Below, piece after piece: positions 29,991 to 39,824 of a DNA stretch of 64,000 nt. A model generated the notes under the pieces. It had not been told where the DNA came from, made no database searches, and worked only from the letters and a program-made list of their open reading frames with translations. The DNA is from Azolla caroliniana (Eukaryota; Polypodiophyta). The DNA is taken from assembly GCA_043228905.1 (NCBI GenBank), contig JBHGNT010000001.1, positions 16,492,001 to 16,556,000 of the forward strand. Direction: 5' to 3'. Position 1 is the first letter of the stretch, and each line of letters starts with the position of its first letter. The position numbers were made by a program, and so were the translations under genes.

Positions 29991-30657
29991 ATCGGTCCCC
30001 ATGGCGGCTCTTTTCCCGGTTGTAAATCGATGGGGCAATCGATGTGGTGGCTTGTACTTTATCGAACACATCGGCGTAATGACGATACTTCTCGGGAAGT
30101 TGAACGGTGGATTCTTCTTTAGTGGTGCTGGAGGGGTTTACTGATATTGCAAAGAGGAACATTTCCTCCTCGCGCCCTTCTTTACGCAACTGATGTAGCG
30201 AAATGGTTGCCATCTTCTGAGTTGACCCTTGGGTTTGTCGACACCGGATTTCTCTTGTTCTCCAATCTATGTCTGGGTTATGTAACTCGAACCACGGTAA
30301 TCCTAAAACTATAGGATGTTTTGGGATACTAATAATATTAAATGATACTACACATGCTAAGTTATCTAGGACAATATTAATGGACTCTGACTCTTCTATG
30401 ATATTTCCGGAAGCAATGGGACGTCCATCAATGACTACTATAGAGGCTGGACACTGGAATTTTCTTAGGGATATCTTATGAGCTTGAGCAAATTTCTTAT
30501 CCATAAAGCAAGAGTTAGCTCCGGAATCTAGGAGTGCTAGGACATGTACTGGAGGGGTACTTTTAGTACTAACTATTACTTGGGCTACGAACACATCACT
30601 AACTTGCTTAGAGGGAATGGAACCACTAATGGGCTGCACAGATCTAGTGCTGTCCAA
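29991..30657 (-). pseudogene. Gypsy-B2 aspartic protease
   Basis: It has the same order as in Gypsy-B1: VFVAQVIVSTKS, LALLDSGANSCFMDKKFAQ, SIVVIDGRPIASG, VLGLPWFELHNPDIDW, then [17 protein letters not shown] deletion in the LPHHRPYDCPI segment near 30045 shifts the frame into the RT entry. The catalytic DSGA is intact. Confidence 0.9.
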
Positions 30658-30683
30658 CCAAACGGCTCCTATTTTGGCTCGAC

Positions 30684-31835
30684 TTAGTTGTTTAACTCTT
30701 CTTCTAACTGACTAAGGACATCAAATTTGTTCGCTAGATCTGGGCTATTAGTACTATTAAGACTATCAGATATTCCTACTGAAATAGGCTCGGGTTTAGT
30801 ACAATTAGAACTAGAGACTATTTGGTTTACCTGTCTTCGAGGCCTATGGGGGCAATTTATGGCGATATGTCCTGGTCCACCGCAGTAAAGCCATAGTCGA
30901 TTTGTACGGCGTCGCTGCTTTTCTTCTTCGTATAATGGCCCTCGACGACGTGTAGGGTCAATCTCCATCGGAGTCGGAGTATTCGCTGGAGGCGCATTAT
31001 ATGACTCCCTCGGAAAAGGTCTTGCTACCACTGAGGCGTAGGTGGGCTCTGATCTTGGCTTCGGCATCTGTAGCTATCTTTCCAAACGTCGCTCAAAGAG
31101 GCGGTTGTCACATCTCACCGCGCAAATGATTGCTTCTGTTAAGGACTTTGACTCTTCGGGGAAGCTCAAGAGTAAATCCTTGACGTCGTTGCGTAAACCA
31201 TAATGGAATTGCTCCATCAATGCTTGATCATCCCAAGGGATATCGGCGGCGAGTAGGCAAAAATCTGCAGCGTATGCGGAGGCTGGACGGTCACCTTGGC
31301 GTAATCGCCGAATTTTGTTGATTGCGGTCCTGATGCTGTCAGTATCTCCGAAACATGCTTTAAACTCACCTAGAAACTCTTCAAAATTGTTGAGTAACGG
31401 AGATTCCTTTTCTAATAGTGGAGGGAACCATGACAACGCTGAGCCACTTAACAAAGTGCCTACTAAACCCACTCGTGATGCATCGGTGGGATATCGGGAA
31501 GGATGCATTTGGATAAATAATTGTACCTGGTTAAGGAACCCTCTAAACTGCGATCATGTTCCATCGAACTTCGTGGGAAGGCCAATCTTGGGTTCTTTAT
31601 GAATTCCTTGTGTTCCAGGCCCTTGTTGTTGCATTGCTACGATGGTTGCTTCGAGTTGTTGCACGCGTAATGCAAGTTCCCCATGTTGTTGTTGCGTTTG
31701 CTGCTTTTCTAAGGAGATTTGCTGAAGATCCCCCAGCAATCGTTGGTTTTCTTGTTCCAAAGCATGGAACTTCTCTTTCAAGCATTGAAATTCTGAGAAA
31801 ACAGATTGATATTCTTCAGTGCTAACAGTGGCCAT
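30684..31835 (-). pseudogene. Gypsy-B2 gag with altered zinc knuckle
   Basis: Three adjacent open parts: an N-terminal coiled coil (31554-31835; start codon 31833-31835; FHALEQENQRLLGDLQQISL, then ELALRVQQLEATIVAMQQQ), capsid (31074-31508; VGLVGTLLSGSALSWFPPL, FEEFLGEFKACFGD, MEQFHYGLRNDVKDLLLSF) and C-terminus (30684-31067). Breaks lie at about 31510-31550 and 31070. The knuckle reads [14 protein letters not shown], with Trp where the first Cys of CCHC is expected. This is the most complete Gypsy-B gag in the window. Confidence 0.9.
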
Positions 31836-31908
31836 GGGATGAAAGAAAAGAGGAATAAGAGATTAGTAGGAAATGAGAGAGATAGAAGGTAGAGAAATTG
31901 GTTCAAAC

Positions 31909-32346
31909 TGTCTGGAACAGTACTGAGACAGAGAAGGAATTAGTACTAAACGAAGGATTAGTACTATGAGAGGTGTAGAACTTCGGAGAGAGAAGGAAGG
32001 AGTGAGCGAGACGGGGGGAGAGAGAGAGAGAGAGCGAGAGAGAGTGAGTGATGATAAGAAAGATATGTATTATATGAAGAAAATATACAATGGTGGCTAA
32101 AAGGCTTAAGACTGGCGTTGAACCAATTTGGTTCAACATAATGCCTAGTGCCCTCTTTTATAGTGTTTTCAGGAGTAATCCTGAAGCTTCTAGAATGTTC
32201 CAGAGAAATCTGGAATATACACTAATTTCCTATAATAAAATGTAAATGAAAATAATATGCTACGTACTACAATAGATGGTCTAATGGTCAAGAGCTCGAC
32301 CCATATAACCTAAGGTCATGGGTTCGAGTCTTGCCATATCATGACA
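31909..32346 (-). repeat. Gypsy-B2 right LTR (438 bp)
   Basis: On the minus strand it runs from TGTCATGATATGG to TTCCAGACA. TATA, hairpin and tRNA-like segment are present. It lacks the GATC interruption in the CT tract, as does the LTR at 17277-17700, its proposed original partner. Confidence 0.92.
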
Positions 32347-32771
32347 GTAGCAAGAAACAAGATACTGTTGTATTGTCAAGTACTAAAGCTGAGTATAAAG
32401 GAGCTGCGATAGCTACTTGTGAAGAGGTATAGATTAGAAGATTTCTTTTTGATTTGGGAGAATATATAGATGGTGTTGTCACAATTTCGTGTGACAATAT
32501 GAGCAGCATTCAACTGGCAAACAACCTAGTGTTCCATGCAAGAACAAAGCACATCGAAGTGCATTATCACTTTGTTAGAGAAAAAGTGATTGATGGAGAA
32601 GTGGATCTGTTGTATGTAAGTACAAATAAGCAAGTGGCTGATATTCTTACGAAGGGATTGAGCATGGAAAAACATACACAGTTTACAGACATGATGGGAG
32701 TTATAACCATCGGCATGGTAGCTGAAAAGCATGAAGAAAAGAAGATTGAACATGATCCAAAGAAAGGATAA
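32347..32771 (+). pseudogene. Copia-A RNase H C-terminal part
   Basis: It starts in the GTAGC duplication and continues the fragment at 17701-17756: SKKQDTVVLSSTKAEYKGAA (catalytic Glu), then a TAG in place of Trp near 32430. From 32454 it reads CDNMSSIQLANNLVFHART, HYHFVREKVIDGEVDLLYV and QVADILTKGLSMEKH, ending at a TAA (32769-32771). Confidence 0.9.
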
Positions 32772-32779
32772 GTTGAGCT

Positions 32780-33236
32780 TGGGGGGGAGTGTTGAGAAGC
32801 AAGCTCAACAAAGGTATGTGATGCTTATTGAGAAATAAGCTATAGTAGCTATTAACTAATTAGCTACTAGTGGACATAAAGGTGAAACAACTATTTAGCT
32901 ACTGACAACTATTTAGCTACTGACAACTATTTAGCTACTGACAACTAATTAGCTACTGGCAACTAATTAGCTGCATATGTAAGTCTCTTATAACTTAGGT
33001 AAAATAGTAAGTGTAGTAAGTAGTAAGGAGAATAGAGAGAGTAGTGCAGAGAGAGTAAGAACAAAAAAACAGAAAACAGACGAGAGCGAGTTGAGCTCTA
33101 CGTGTAATGAAGTAGAAGCTTTTTGGACTATGCAGAGGTAAGCCTCCTTCCCTTTCCCTTTTTGTCTTGAGCACTGAACGATCCAGTACATCATGATCCG
33201 CTGTGCACACAAAAGAGCCGTAGCACCTTCGTAACA
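32780..33236 (+). repeat. Copia-A polypurine tract and 3' LTR (LTR 32791-33236, 446 bp)
   Basis: TTGGGGGGGAG (32780-32790) precedes TGTTGAGAAGC. The LTR ends TTCGTAACA, followed by CGCCG, the target duplication matching 9927-9931. Compared with the 5' LTR it has additional GCTACTGACAACTATTTA units (about 32895-32955). Confidence 0.93.
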
Positions 33237-33990
33237 CGCCGGTTCCTCTAATGTCATGCCGAATTCTGCAATTTTTGACCGTTTGGCTTCCAGTTCTGTT
33301 AGCCTTTGGGACACATGATTGACTTCCCATGTTTGTAGGAACGCATAGACGTGCGCCTCCACGTCAGGGTCATCACGGTACTTCGGATACGGGTATGGCA
33401 TGGTGCAGTCATCAAAAGGTTGTACCGGAGATGTGTGGTCTTGTTCTTGCTCTGCAGGTGGTGTTGGTGTGTGGTTTTCCGCTTTCTCCGTGGGTGGTGT
33501 TGATGTGCGTTCTCTTACTTTCTCCATGGTTGGTGTCAGTGTGCTTTTGGTCTTGTTTGGAGATTGCCGCTCTCCGGATACCAAGGGTAATTCCTCCGTT
33601 GGTTCTTGTGTCGATGAGCTGTCCGATTCATCATCCTCCGGATCGTCCGGAGTATCGTGGCTGCTTTTGTAATTCAACTGAACGCTCTATTCACTATCTG
33701 ATTCTGACTCCAAGGCCGAGAATGCCTTCGAGTCTCCGTTGCCTTTGGCAAGCGTCCGTAGTCTCGATTCTGCCTTTTGCAGACTCATCAGGCTATTGCC
33801 CTCGTCGGAAAGTTGTTGTTTTCGGAACCGAAGTGCTTCTTCCGCGACCCTCCGAAGCACTCTAGGAAAAGACCGATCCTGTCAGATCACCTCGGCCGCT
33901 TGTTGGAAGGTTTCCCACCTTTGATGTCTTTCGGCTAGTCTTCTTCCTCGTTCGGTGAATTGGTCGTTAGTTGGTCGAGAAATCCATCCC
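33237..33990 (-). pseudogene. Gypsy-A gag N-terminal part
   Basis: The leading part (33690-33990) is helical and charged (RVLRRVAEEALRFRKQQLSD, MSLQKAESRLRTLAKG) with a stop near 33690. An acidic Pro/Thr-rich linker follows (SSHDTPDDPEDDESDSSS, TPPTEKAENHTPTPP). Then comes the conserved gag entry MPYPYPKYRDDPDVEAHVYAF, WEVNHVSQRLTELEAKRSKI and GMTLEEPA, where Copia-A interrupts. Gypsy-A2 has the parallel MPYPYSKYRDDADAKAHI segment at about 41170. Confidence 0.87.
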
Positions 33991-34034
33991 ACGGTGTTCT
34001 CTGCTCATTGTAGGAATTGTGGTCGCCAAATTAG

Positions 34035-34426
34035 TGTTGATCCTTGGCCGGACTAGCCACAACACAAGGTGTCCTCTTTCGGAACACTTCTCCAAAGGGG
34101 TGGTAAGGTTAGGATGTTTTGTAATTCACACACGTAAGATCTTAATATTAACCACAGATGGCAAGTAAGCAAGCATTAATTAATCAATATATGTAATGTG
34201 CCATTACTTCTGTAAGCATTACATCGGGTCAGATCCTTCTATAGGAATCCGGTGTCATTACAAAACAGGGCCCTATCGGCAACCGGCTACGAATCTGTTC
34301 AGATCCGGATCCGTGCAGCTATACTGGATCCATCCCTCCGAATACTAATTCTATTTATTTCTAAATATATATATTCCTTCAACTCACCCTTTACCCACTT
34401 ATCCTTTGGCCCTTAACCGGCCAACA
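34035..34426 (-). repeat. Gypsy-A 5' LTR (392 bp)
   Basis: On the minus strand it begins TGTTGGCCGGTTAAGG (34426 leftward) and ends AAGGATCAACA (34035). The downstream AATTTGGCGACCACAATTCC (about 34014-34033 complement) is the likely primer site (TGGCGACC start). It is inserted in the 3' LTR of Gypsy-B3 next to ATAAC (34427-34431). The matching flank is outside the window. Confidence 0.8.
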
Positions 34427-34437
34427 ATAACATAAGG

Positions 34438-35882
34438 TCATGGGTTCGAATCTTGCCATATCATGACACTATCCCCCCTTTTAAAATGACAAGTGTCACG
34501 AGTCGTTTTGGATTGAGGACCCGGTTTGTCTGGATATTGACAATGGAAGTCTTCAAGAAGAGAACGAGCATTGGTCACATTCTCTATTGGTTCGCAAGTA
34601 CACTCACTGAAACTATATCCTAGCCAATCGACTAAATAGTAGAGCTTGTTGCGAACAATCTTGGAATCAAGGATGGCAACAATCTCGTACTCAGGTCCAT
34701 CTTCAAGTTCAATCGGGGGTGGAGGTGGTTTAATACGACCTGGGATGGTGTTGTCTTGATAGGGTTCTAGGAGAGAACTATGAAACACCAGATGTATCCG
34801 TAGTTGCGGAGGTAGATCGAGACGAAAAGCAACATCATTAATCTTTTCGATAATATGGAAAGGACCTAATCGTCGATAATCCAACTTCTCGCATGGGCAA
34901 GTAGTCTTGATGTGTCGTTGTAGTAGCCATACCCGATCTCCAATGTTAAATCTGGATGGAAGCAGATGACGATCCGCGTAAACCTTGTGTGTTTGTTGAG
35001 CTTGTTGTAGCTGAGTAGATAAATCTGCTTGTATCTTGCGTAGCCGCTCCAAACGATCCTCTACACAAGGATTTCTAGGTAACTCTAGGGTTTCAAATAC
35101 ACACCACCGGGGGTGACAACCTGTGTAAGCATAAAATGGTGTAACCTTTGTCGATGAGTGGATGGAGTTATTATATGAAAATTCGGCAAAGTGGAGAATA
35201 TCGGCCCAAGCATCTTGATGATAGCTTAGAAAGCATCGAAGATATTGTTCCAGCGTTTGAATTTTTGGTTGTGCTTGGCTGTTTGTTTGCAGGTGGTAGT
35301 CAGAGGAGAGGTTACAAGTGACCTTGAGCATTTTGAAGAGGTGCTTCCAGAATTTTGAGACGAACTGGGGTCCACGATCGCTGATGATACTATCGGGGAG
35401 GCCATGATGCCGACATACCTCACGCATGACAGTTTCAGCGGTTTCTCCACTGGCGATTTCCTTAGTACATAGCAAGAAATGAGCCATCTTCGTATATCGA
35501 TCTACTACTGTTAAGATCGCATCGAATCCCTTAGAAACTGGAATATTTTTATTGAAATCTAGAGCAATGGATTCCCATGTCTTGCTTGGAATTGGTAATG
35601 GTTCTAATAAAGCATATGGATGATGCTTTGGCATTTTTGCTCTACAACATGTATCAAAAGTCCGACCAAATCTTCGACAAATCGTCGCATATAGGGCCAC
35701 CAGAATGTTCGTATTACTAAATCTAATGTTTTAGTACTACCAAAAGGCCCAACTGTATATGTTTCATGATAGTTTTGGACTACTCTGAGGCGACAAGAAC
35801 CATTAGGGACATACAAGAGTTTTTTAAAGAATAGTAATCCATCATGACATTCGAATTGTCGATAGTCCGTACTTGGTTGTAG
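34438..35882 (-). pseudogene. Gypsy-B3 integrase with chromodomain
   Basis: A long open stretch (34438-35700) plus the upstream zinc-finger piece (35604-35816, NYHETYTVGPFG). The core has ALDFNKNIPV (expected ALDFITDLPV), IISDRGPQF and DYHLQTNSQAQPKIQTLEQ. In the last, the catalytic Glu of the QAERTN motif is replaced by Gln. The chromodomain (EYEIVAILDSKI, YYLVDWLGYS) is present. Although open, the enzyme would lack its catalytic Glu. Confidence 0.92.
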
Positions 35883-37262
35883 CGACTATGAACAAGATGC
35901 TCGAGAGGGATCGATTTGTGCTAGAATGGCTTGGGCGAAAGCATCTATCTTCAAGTACTCACGTATGGTATTGATAACATGGGAATCTAATGGCATACCG
36001 AAGACCCACGTTGCTTGCAGTCGTGCCGGTCCCAAGATTACTTGCTTTTGGTTATCGAAAGTTGGCTTGTCGGGATGCGGTGCTAGATATAAGTGCCGTG
36101 ATAATGCATCTACCTTCCCTTGTTGCTTTCCCAGAAGATATGTAATTTTGAAGTCGAAACGAGTGAGGAATTGGGCCCAACGAGCTTGACATCGATTTAA
36201 CACACGAGCATTCTGAAAGTAGGCAAGGTTTTTGTGATCACTGAATACGGTGACTTGATGAGAAGATCCCTCTAGAAAATGCCTCCATTGAATAAAAGAG
36301 TCCATTATTGCTAATAGCTCCTTATCATGAATTTCATAGTTGATTTCAATGGTGTCAAACTTGCGTGAGTGGAAAGCCTTAGGATGTAGCTTTTCATCAT
36401 CGCCTTGTTGTGACAGAATGCTACCCAAGGCGAAATCTGACGCATCTGCCTCAATGATGAATGGTTTTTCCAGATCAACATAAGCTAGAATAGGAGCTGA
36501 TGTAAATGCATTCTTAAGACTCTCAAAATCCATGTCTGCTTCTTCAAACCAAACGAACGATTATCACTTCCTGGTAAGCTGTGTGAGAGGCAGAACAAGC
36601 ATTGAGTAATCATGTATAAACTTCCGGAAGGAATTAGCAAAGCCTAAAAAGCATTGCGCATCTCGCAACGAACATGGAGTTGGTGCCACTCTACCACCGT
36701 TTTGACCTTAGCTGGATCCATGGAGATGCCTTCCGAGTAGATGACATAGCCTAGAAATTCCACCTGGTTGCACCCGAAACTATATTTTTCCAGCTTTGCA
36801 TAAAGACCATGTTCTCGAAGTCTTTTTAGTACTAACAGTACATGAGAATCATGCTCGTCTTGGGTCTTCGAATAAACTAGTAGATCATCCAAATAGATGA
36901 TCTAACAAACATCCAAGAGATCTCGGAATATATCATTTTCCATGTGCTGGAAGACTGTTGGCGCATTAGTGAGACCGAATAGCATGACCGTATACTCGAA
37001 ATGCCCATATCTAGTGCGAAACACCATCTTCCATTCATCTCCTGGTCGGATTTGTACGAGGTTATATGCTCCTCATAAGTTGATATTTGTGAAGAACCTT
37101 GCACCATTGATCCATTCTAAAAGACTTAAGATAAGGGGAAGTGCATACCTATTCCTGATGGTGACCTTATTCAAGCCACGGTAATCTACGATGAGACGTA
37201 GTGATCCATCCTTTTTCTTGACAAAGAAAATGGGTGCGCCAGCTAGAGATTTCAAATGTCGA
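35883..37262 (-). pseudogene. Gypsy-B3 RNase H and reverse transcriptase
   Basis: RNase H is open at 35886-36533 (FIIEADASDFALGSILSQQ, YEIHDKELLAIMDS, TVFSDHKNLAYF). RT pieces: 36644-36892 ([15 protein letters not shown], with Glu kept at LEKY where B1 and B2 have a stop), a stop just upstream of IIY at about 36902, and the entry at 37073-37262 ([21 protein letters not shown]). Frameshifts occur near 36680 and 37080. Confidence 0.9.
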
Positions 37263-37892
37263 ATAAAACCATTTGCCAAATTCTCCTCTATATAGGCTCG
37301 AAGGACTTCTAGCTCGGTTGGTGACAAGTTGTAGATCGGTCCCCATGGTGGTTCTTTTCCCAGTTGTAATTCAATGGGGCAATCATACGGTCGATGGTGA
37401 GGAAGCGTATTGGGTTGTACTTTATCGAACACATCGGCATAATGACGCTACTTCTCTGGAAGTTGAACGGTGGACTCCTCTTTAGTGGTGTTGGAGGGTT
37501 TTACTAATACTGAGAAGAGAAACATTTCTTCCTTGTGTCCTTCCTCACGCGAAATTGTTGCAATCTTATGAGTAAATCCTCGGGTTTGTCGATACTAGAT
37601 TTCTCTTGTTCTCCAATCTATCTCTGGGCTATGTAATTCGAACCATGGTAATCCCAAAACAATGGGATGTTCTGGGATACTAATTATAATGATACTACAC
37701 ATGCTAAGTTATCTAGGGCAATATTAACTAGCTCTGACTCTTCTATGATATTTCCGGAAGCAATGGGACAACCATCAATGACTACTACTTTCTTAAGGAT
37801 ATCTGATGAGCTTGGGCAAAATTCCTATCCATGAAGCATGAATTAGCTCCGGAATCTAGGAGTGCTAAGACATGTACTGAAGGGGTACTTTT
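37263..37892 (-). pseudogene. Gypsy-B3 protease remnant (3' part)
   Basis: It includes HHRPYDCPIELQ (about 37380) and, in broken frames, the VLGLPWFELH region (about 37640) and the DSGA surroundings near 37850. Deletions relative to B2 occur near 37540, 37690 and 37790. The rest of the protease lies beyond the solo LTR at 38248 onward. Confidence 0.75.
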
Positions 37893-38242
37893 TGTCAAGA
37901 TTCAAACTCTTGACATGACCATGTTATAATCTAGTATCATGGGTTAACCGATATATCTAGTAATCAGTTATGTATGTAATCGATCCATATTATTTTGCGA
38001 GCATCATGTGCATAGTTGCTCCCTTCTAGTATTTACACTTGGCACATGCATGCATACCTACATGCTCTATTGTAGATTCACATGCGTGCAACAAGTATGC
38101 ATGCCATGTAGTATAAATAGAGGAGTTCACCTTGAAGGAATTCAAGGTGAACAACACAAGTTACGGAGTCTTTCCGTTAATACTACTCATCCATTTTTCT
38201 ATCTTCTTTCTTGTCTCTTGAGCTTATGATCTATCCGTGACA
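37893..38242 (+). repeat. Solo LTR L2 (350 bp), TSD CTTTT
   Basis: It is flanked by CTTTT at 37888-37892 and 38243-38247, and Gypsy-B3 sequence is continuous across it. It starts TGTCAAGATTC and ends TCCGTGACA. TATAAATAG at 38112-38120 is followed by a perfect hairpin (TTCACCTTGAA / TTCAAGGTGAA, 38126-38151). An antisense B-box-like motif is at the very start (37894-37909). ATGCATG-type repeats are common at 38045-38105. Confidence 0.92.
37894..37909 (-). other. B-box-like motif at the start of solo LTR L2
   Basis: GAGTTTGAATCTTGAC on the minus strand, antisense to the LTR and one base inside its 5' end. No clear A box accompanies it, so this is the weakest member of the tRNA-like set. Confidence 0.3.
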
Positions 38243-38247
38243 CTTTT

Positions 38248-38970
38248 AGTACTAACGGTTACTTGACCTAAGAACACATTGCTAACTTGTTTAGAGGGAA
38301 TGGAACCACTAATTGGCTGCACAGATCTAGGGTTGTCCAACCAAACAACTCCTCTTTTGGCTGGACTTAGTCGTTTAACTCTTCTTCAACCATGCCAAAG
38401 CTAAACCACTTAACAACGTGCCTACTAAACACACTCATGATGCATCGGCGGGATATCGGGAAGGATGTATTTGAATGCCTAATCGTACCTGATTAAGGAA
38501 TCCTCTAAACTGTGATCGCGTTCCATCGAATTTCATGGGAAGGTCAATCTTGGGTTCTTCATGAATCCCTTGCGTACTGGGTCCTTGTTGTTGCATCGAG
38601 TTATTGCACACGTAACGCTAGTTCCCCATGTTGTTGCGTTTGCTGCTTTTCTAAGGAGATTTGTTGAAGATCCCCCAACAACTGTTGATTTTCTTGTTCC
38701 AAAGCAAGGAACTTCTCTTTCTTTAGTTATGATGACTGGATAAATACTCTATTGTTGTAAACCAATTGTCTCATGGGCCAAATTTGGCCTTAGAAGACGT
38801 TAATACACCTTTCTTTCTTTCTTTCTTTCTTTCAAGCATTGCAACTCCGAGAAAACGGATTGATATTCTTGAGCGCAGGATGAGAGGAAAGAGGAATAAG
38901 AGAGTAGTACGAAGGGAGGGAGATGTAAGAAGATAAAAGGAAGTGGAGAGGAGGGAAAATCGGTTCAAAC
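38248..38970 (-). pseudogene. Gypsy-B3 protease start and gag remnants
   Basis: The segment 38248-38380 aligns with the beginning of the B1/B2 protease region (LDNPRSVQPISG type). Most of the capsid gag is missing: 38390-38500 holds only the VGLVGTLLSG neighbourhood, and 38510-38710 the coiled-coil part (QENQQLLGDLQQISLEKQQ). A ~100-bp insertion with a (TTTC)n run (38725-38835) interrupts the N-terminus. Confidence 0.75.
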
Positions 38971-39221
38971 TATTAGGAAGCGTACTGAGACAGAGAGGAA
39001 ATTAGTACTAAGAGGAAAAGAGGGTGTAGAACACGAGAGAGAGAGAGAGAGAGAGAGAAAATGATGATGACAACGATATATTATGTGAAAGAATATACAA
39101 GGATAGCTAGGAGGCTTAATACAGGCATTGAACCAATTTGGTTCGAAATAATTCCTTGTGCCTCCTTTTATAGTGCAATGGTCAAGAGCTCGACCCATGT
39201 AACGTATGGTCATGGGTTCAA
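38971..39221 (-). repeat. Gypsy-B3 5' LTR remnant
   Basis: It retains the U5/R features (TTGAACCAATTTGGTTC hairpin near 39128-39144, GA repeat near 39030-39058) and the tRNA-like part (39175-39221). About 130 bp of U3 is deleted at TTTATAGTG, and the outer ~25 bp are replaced by Copia-D sequence. Confidence 0.8.
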
Positions 39222-39820
39222 AAATTACCTTCATTCCTACTCTTGTCCGAATCGGTTGTCTCCAATCGTCTTATTTTTTACCCTTGACAACATCTGCCGA
39301 TTTCCTGGTCCTCACCTTCACTTTGTCGGCTCTTCCCTTCTTAGCTCTGCTTCCCCTTTCTTTGGTCGACCTTGGCTTCGGTTCGTTCTTTCGGGCGCTC
39401 CCCCTACATCTGGCTAGTTTGAGCCACTTAGCCAATCTTCTTCCATCTATCCATACGTCCGTCATGTCCTCGGTTTCTTCGGCCGTTCTAGATGTTCTGA
39501 CTTCTTCAATCGTTTGAAGATAGATTTCTTCACCCGTTTCAGCTTCTTGGACATCTCTCCCCCTCACGTTCAGCAAGTCGAGATGTTGTAGACCAAGCAA
39601 TGTTGAGAATTGCCGCAAGTTGTCCAGGACGAGAGGTTTGGTGAAAATATCAACAACTTGTTGATCTGTTAGAAGATGCACAACTTTGACTTCATTGGAG
39701 AGGAATTGCACGCGGATGAAATGATAGTGCACCTCAATGTGCTTCGTCCGGGCGTGGAAAACGGAATTTTTAGCGAGTTGGATGTTGATAAAGTTTTCAC
39801 AATATATGACTTTCGGATTA
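39222..39820 (-). pseudogene. Copia-D fragment: RNase H C-terminus with basic tail
   Basis: Read leftward from about 39810: ENFINIQLAKNSVFHART, HYHFIRVQFLSNEVKVVHL, QVVDIFTKPLVLDNLRQF and LLGLQH, a copia RNase H end. The frame continues about 100 codons beyond it, across a GAGGGGGAG purine run (near 39555-39565), as a Lys/Arg-rich tail (KNEPKPRSTKERGSRAKKGR). The 5' part is lost at the junction with Gypsy-A2, and no LTR is recognisable. Confidence 0.8.
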
Positions 39821-39824
39821 AATA

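Larger units (their letters stand above)
26727..32346 (-). mobile_element. Gypsy-B2, chromovirus in opposite orientation (recombinant copy)
   Basis: It is 5620 bp, almost the same length as Gypsy-B1, with LTRs 26727-27166 and 31909-32346. The left flank GTCCC (26722-26726) matches the GGGAC left of Gypsy-B1 in reverse complement. The right flank GTAGC (32347-32351) matches the GCTAC right of Gypsy-B1. It shares two nonsense codons with Gypsy-B1. Confidence 0.93.
9932..33236 (+). mobile_element. Copia-A, Ty1/copia element with nested and inverted interior
   Basis: It is bounded by LTRs 9932-10342 and 32791-33236 and by the duplication CGCCG. Gag, protease and the start of integrase are at 10472-12082. 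The remaining integrase (25917-26726) and a piece of RNase H (17701-17756) are on the minus strand, and the last part of RNase H is back on the plus strand (32347-32771). The RT domain is absent. Two Gypsy-B copies and the inverted interval explain this order. Confidence 0.92.
3348..34426 (-). mobile_element. Gypsy-A, Ty3/gypsy element interrupted by at least five insertions
   Basis: On the minus strand, from right to left: 5' LTR (34035-34426), gag N-terminus (33237-33990), gag middle (9333-9931), gag C-terminus with zinc knuckle and protease (6917-8435), RT remnant (6274-6916), RNase H (5779-6273) and integrase (3348-5728). RT before RNase H before integrase is the gypsy order. Insertions inside it are Copia-1, three solo LTRs (3451-3907, 4310-5087, 8440-9332) and Copia-A (9932-33236) with everything nested in it. 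No chromodomain or 3' LTR is visible because the left end is cut by Copia-1 and the window edge. Confidence 0.9.
34427..39221 (-). mobile_element. Gypsy-B3, degenerate chromovirus hosting Gypsy-A
   Basis: The start of its 3' LTR (34427-34468) is cut by Gypsy-A. A purine tract, integrase-chromodomain, RNase H, RT, protease and gag remnants follow to a partial 5' LTR (38971-39221). It lacks the two stop codons shared by B1 and B2 and is more diverged. A solo LTR (37893-38242) sits in its protease. Confidence 0.9.

Noticed and set aside
38812-38835. (TTTC)n run as a CRISPR-like or regulatory array
   Set aside because: Simple microsatellite in a gag remnant; no spacers. The GA/CT repeats near 12395, 17575, 26835, 32020, 39040, 52040 and 62430 are likewise LTR microsatellites.
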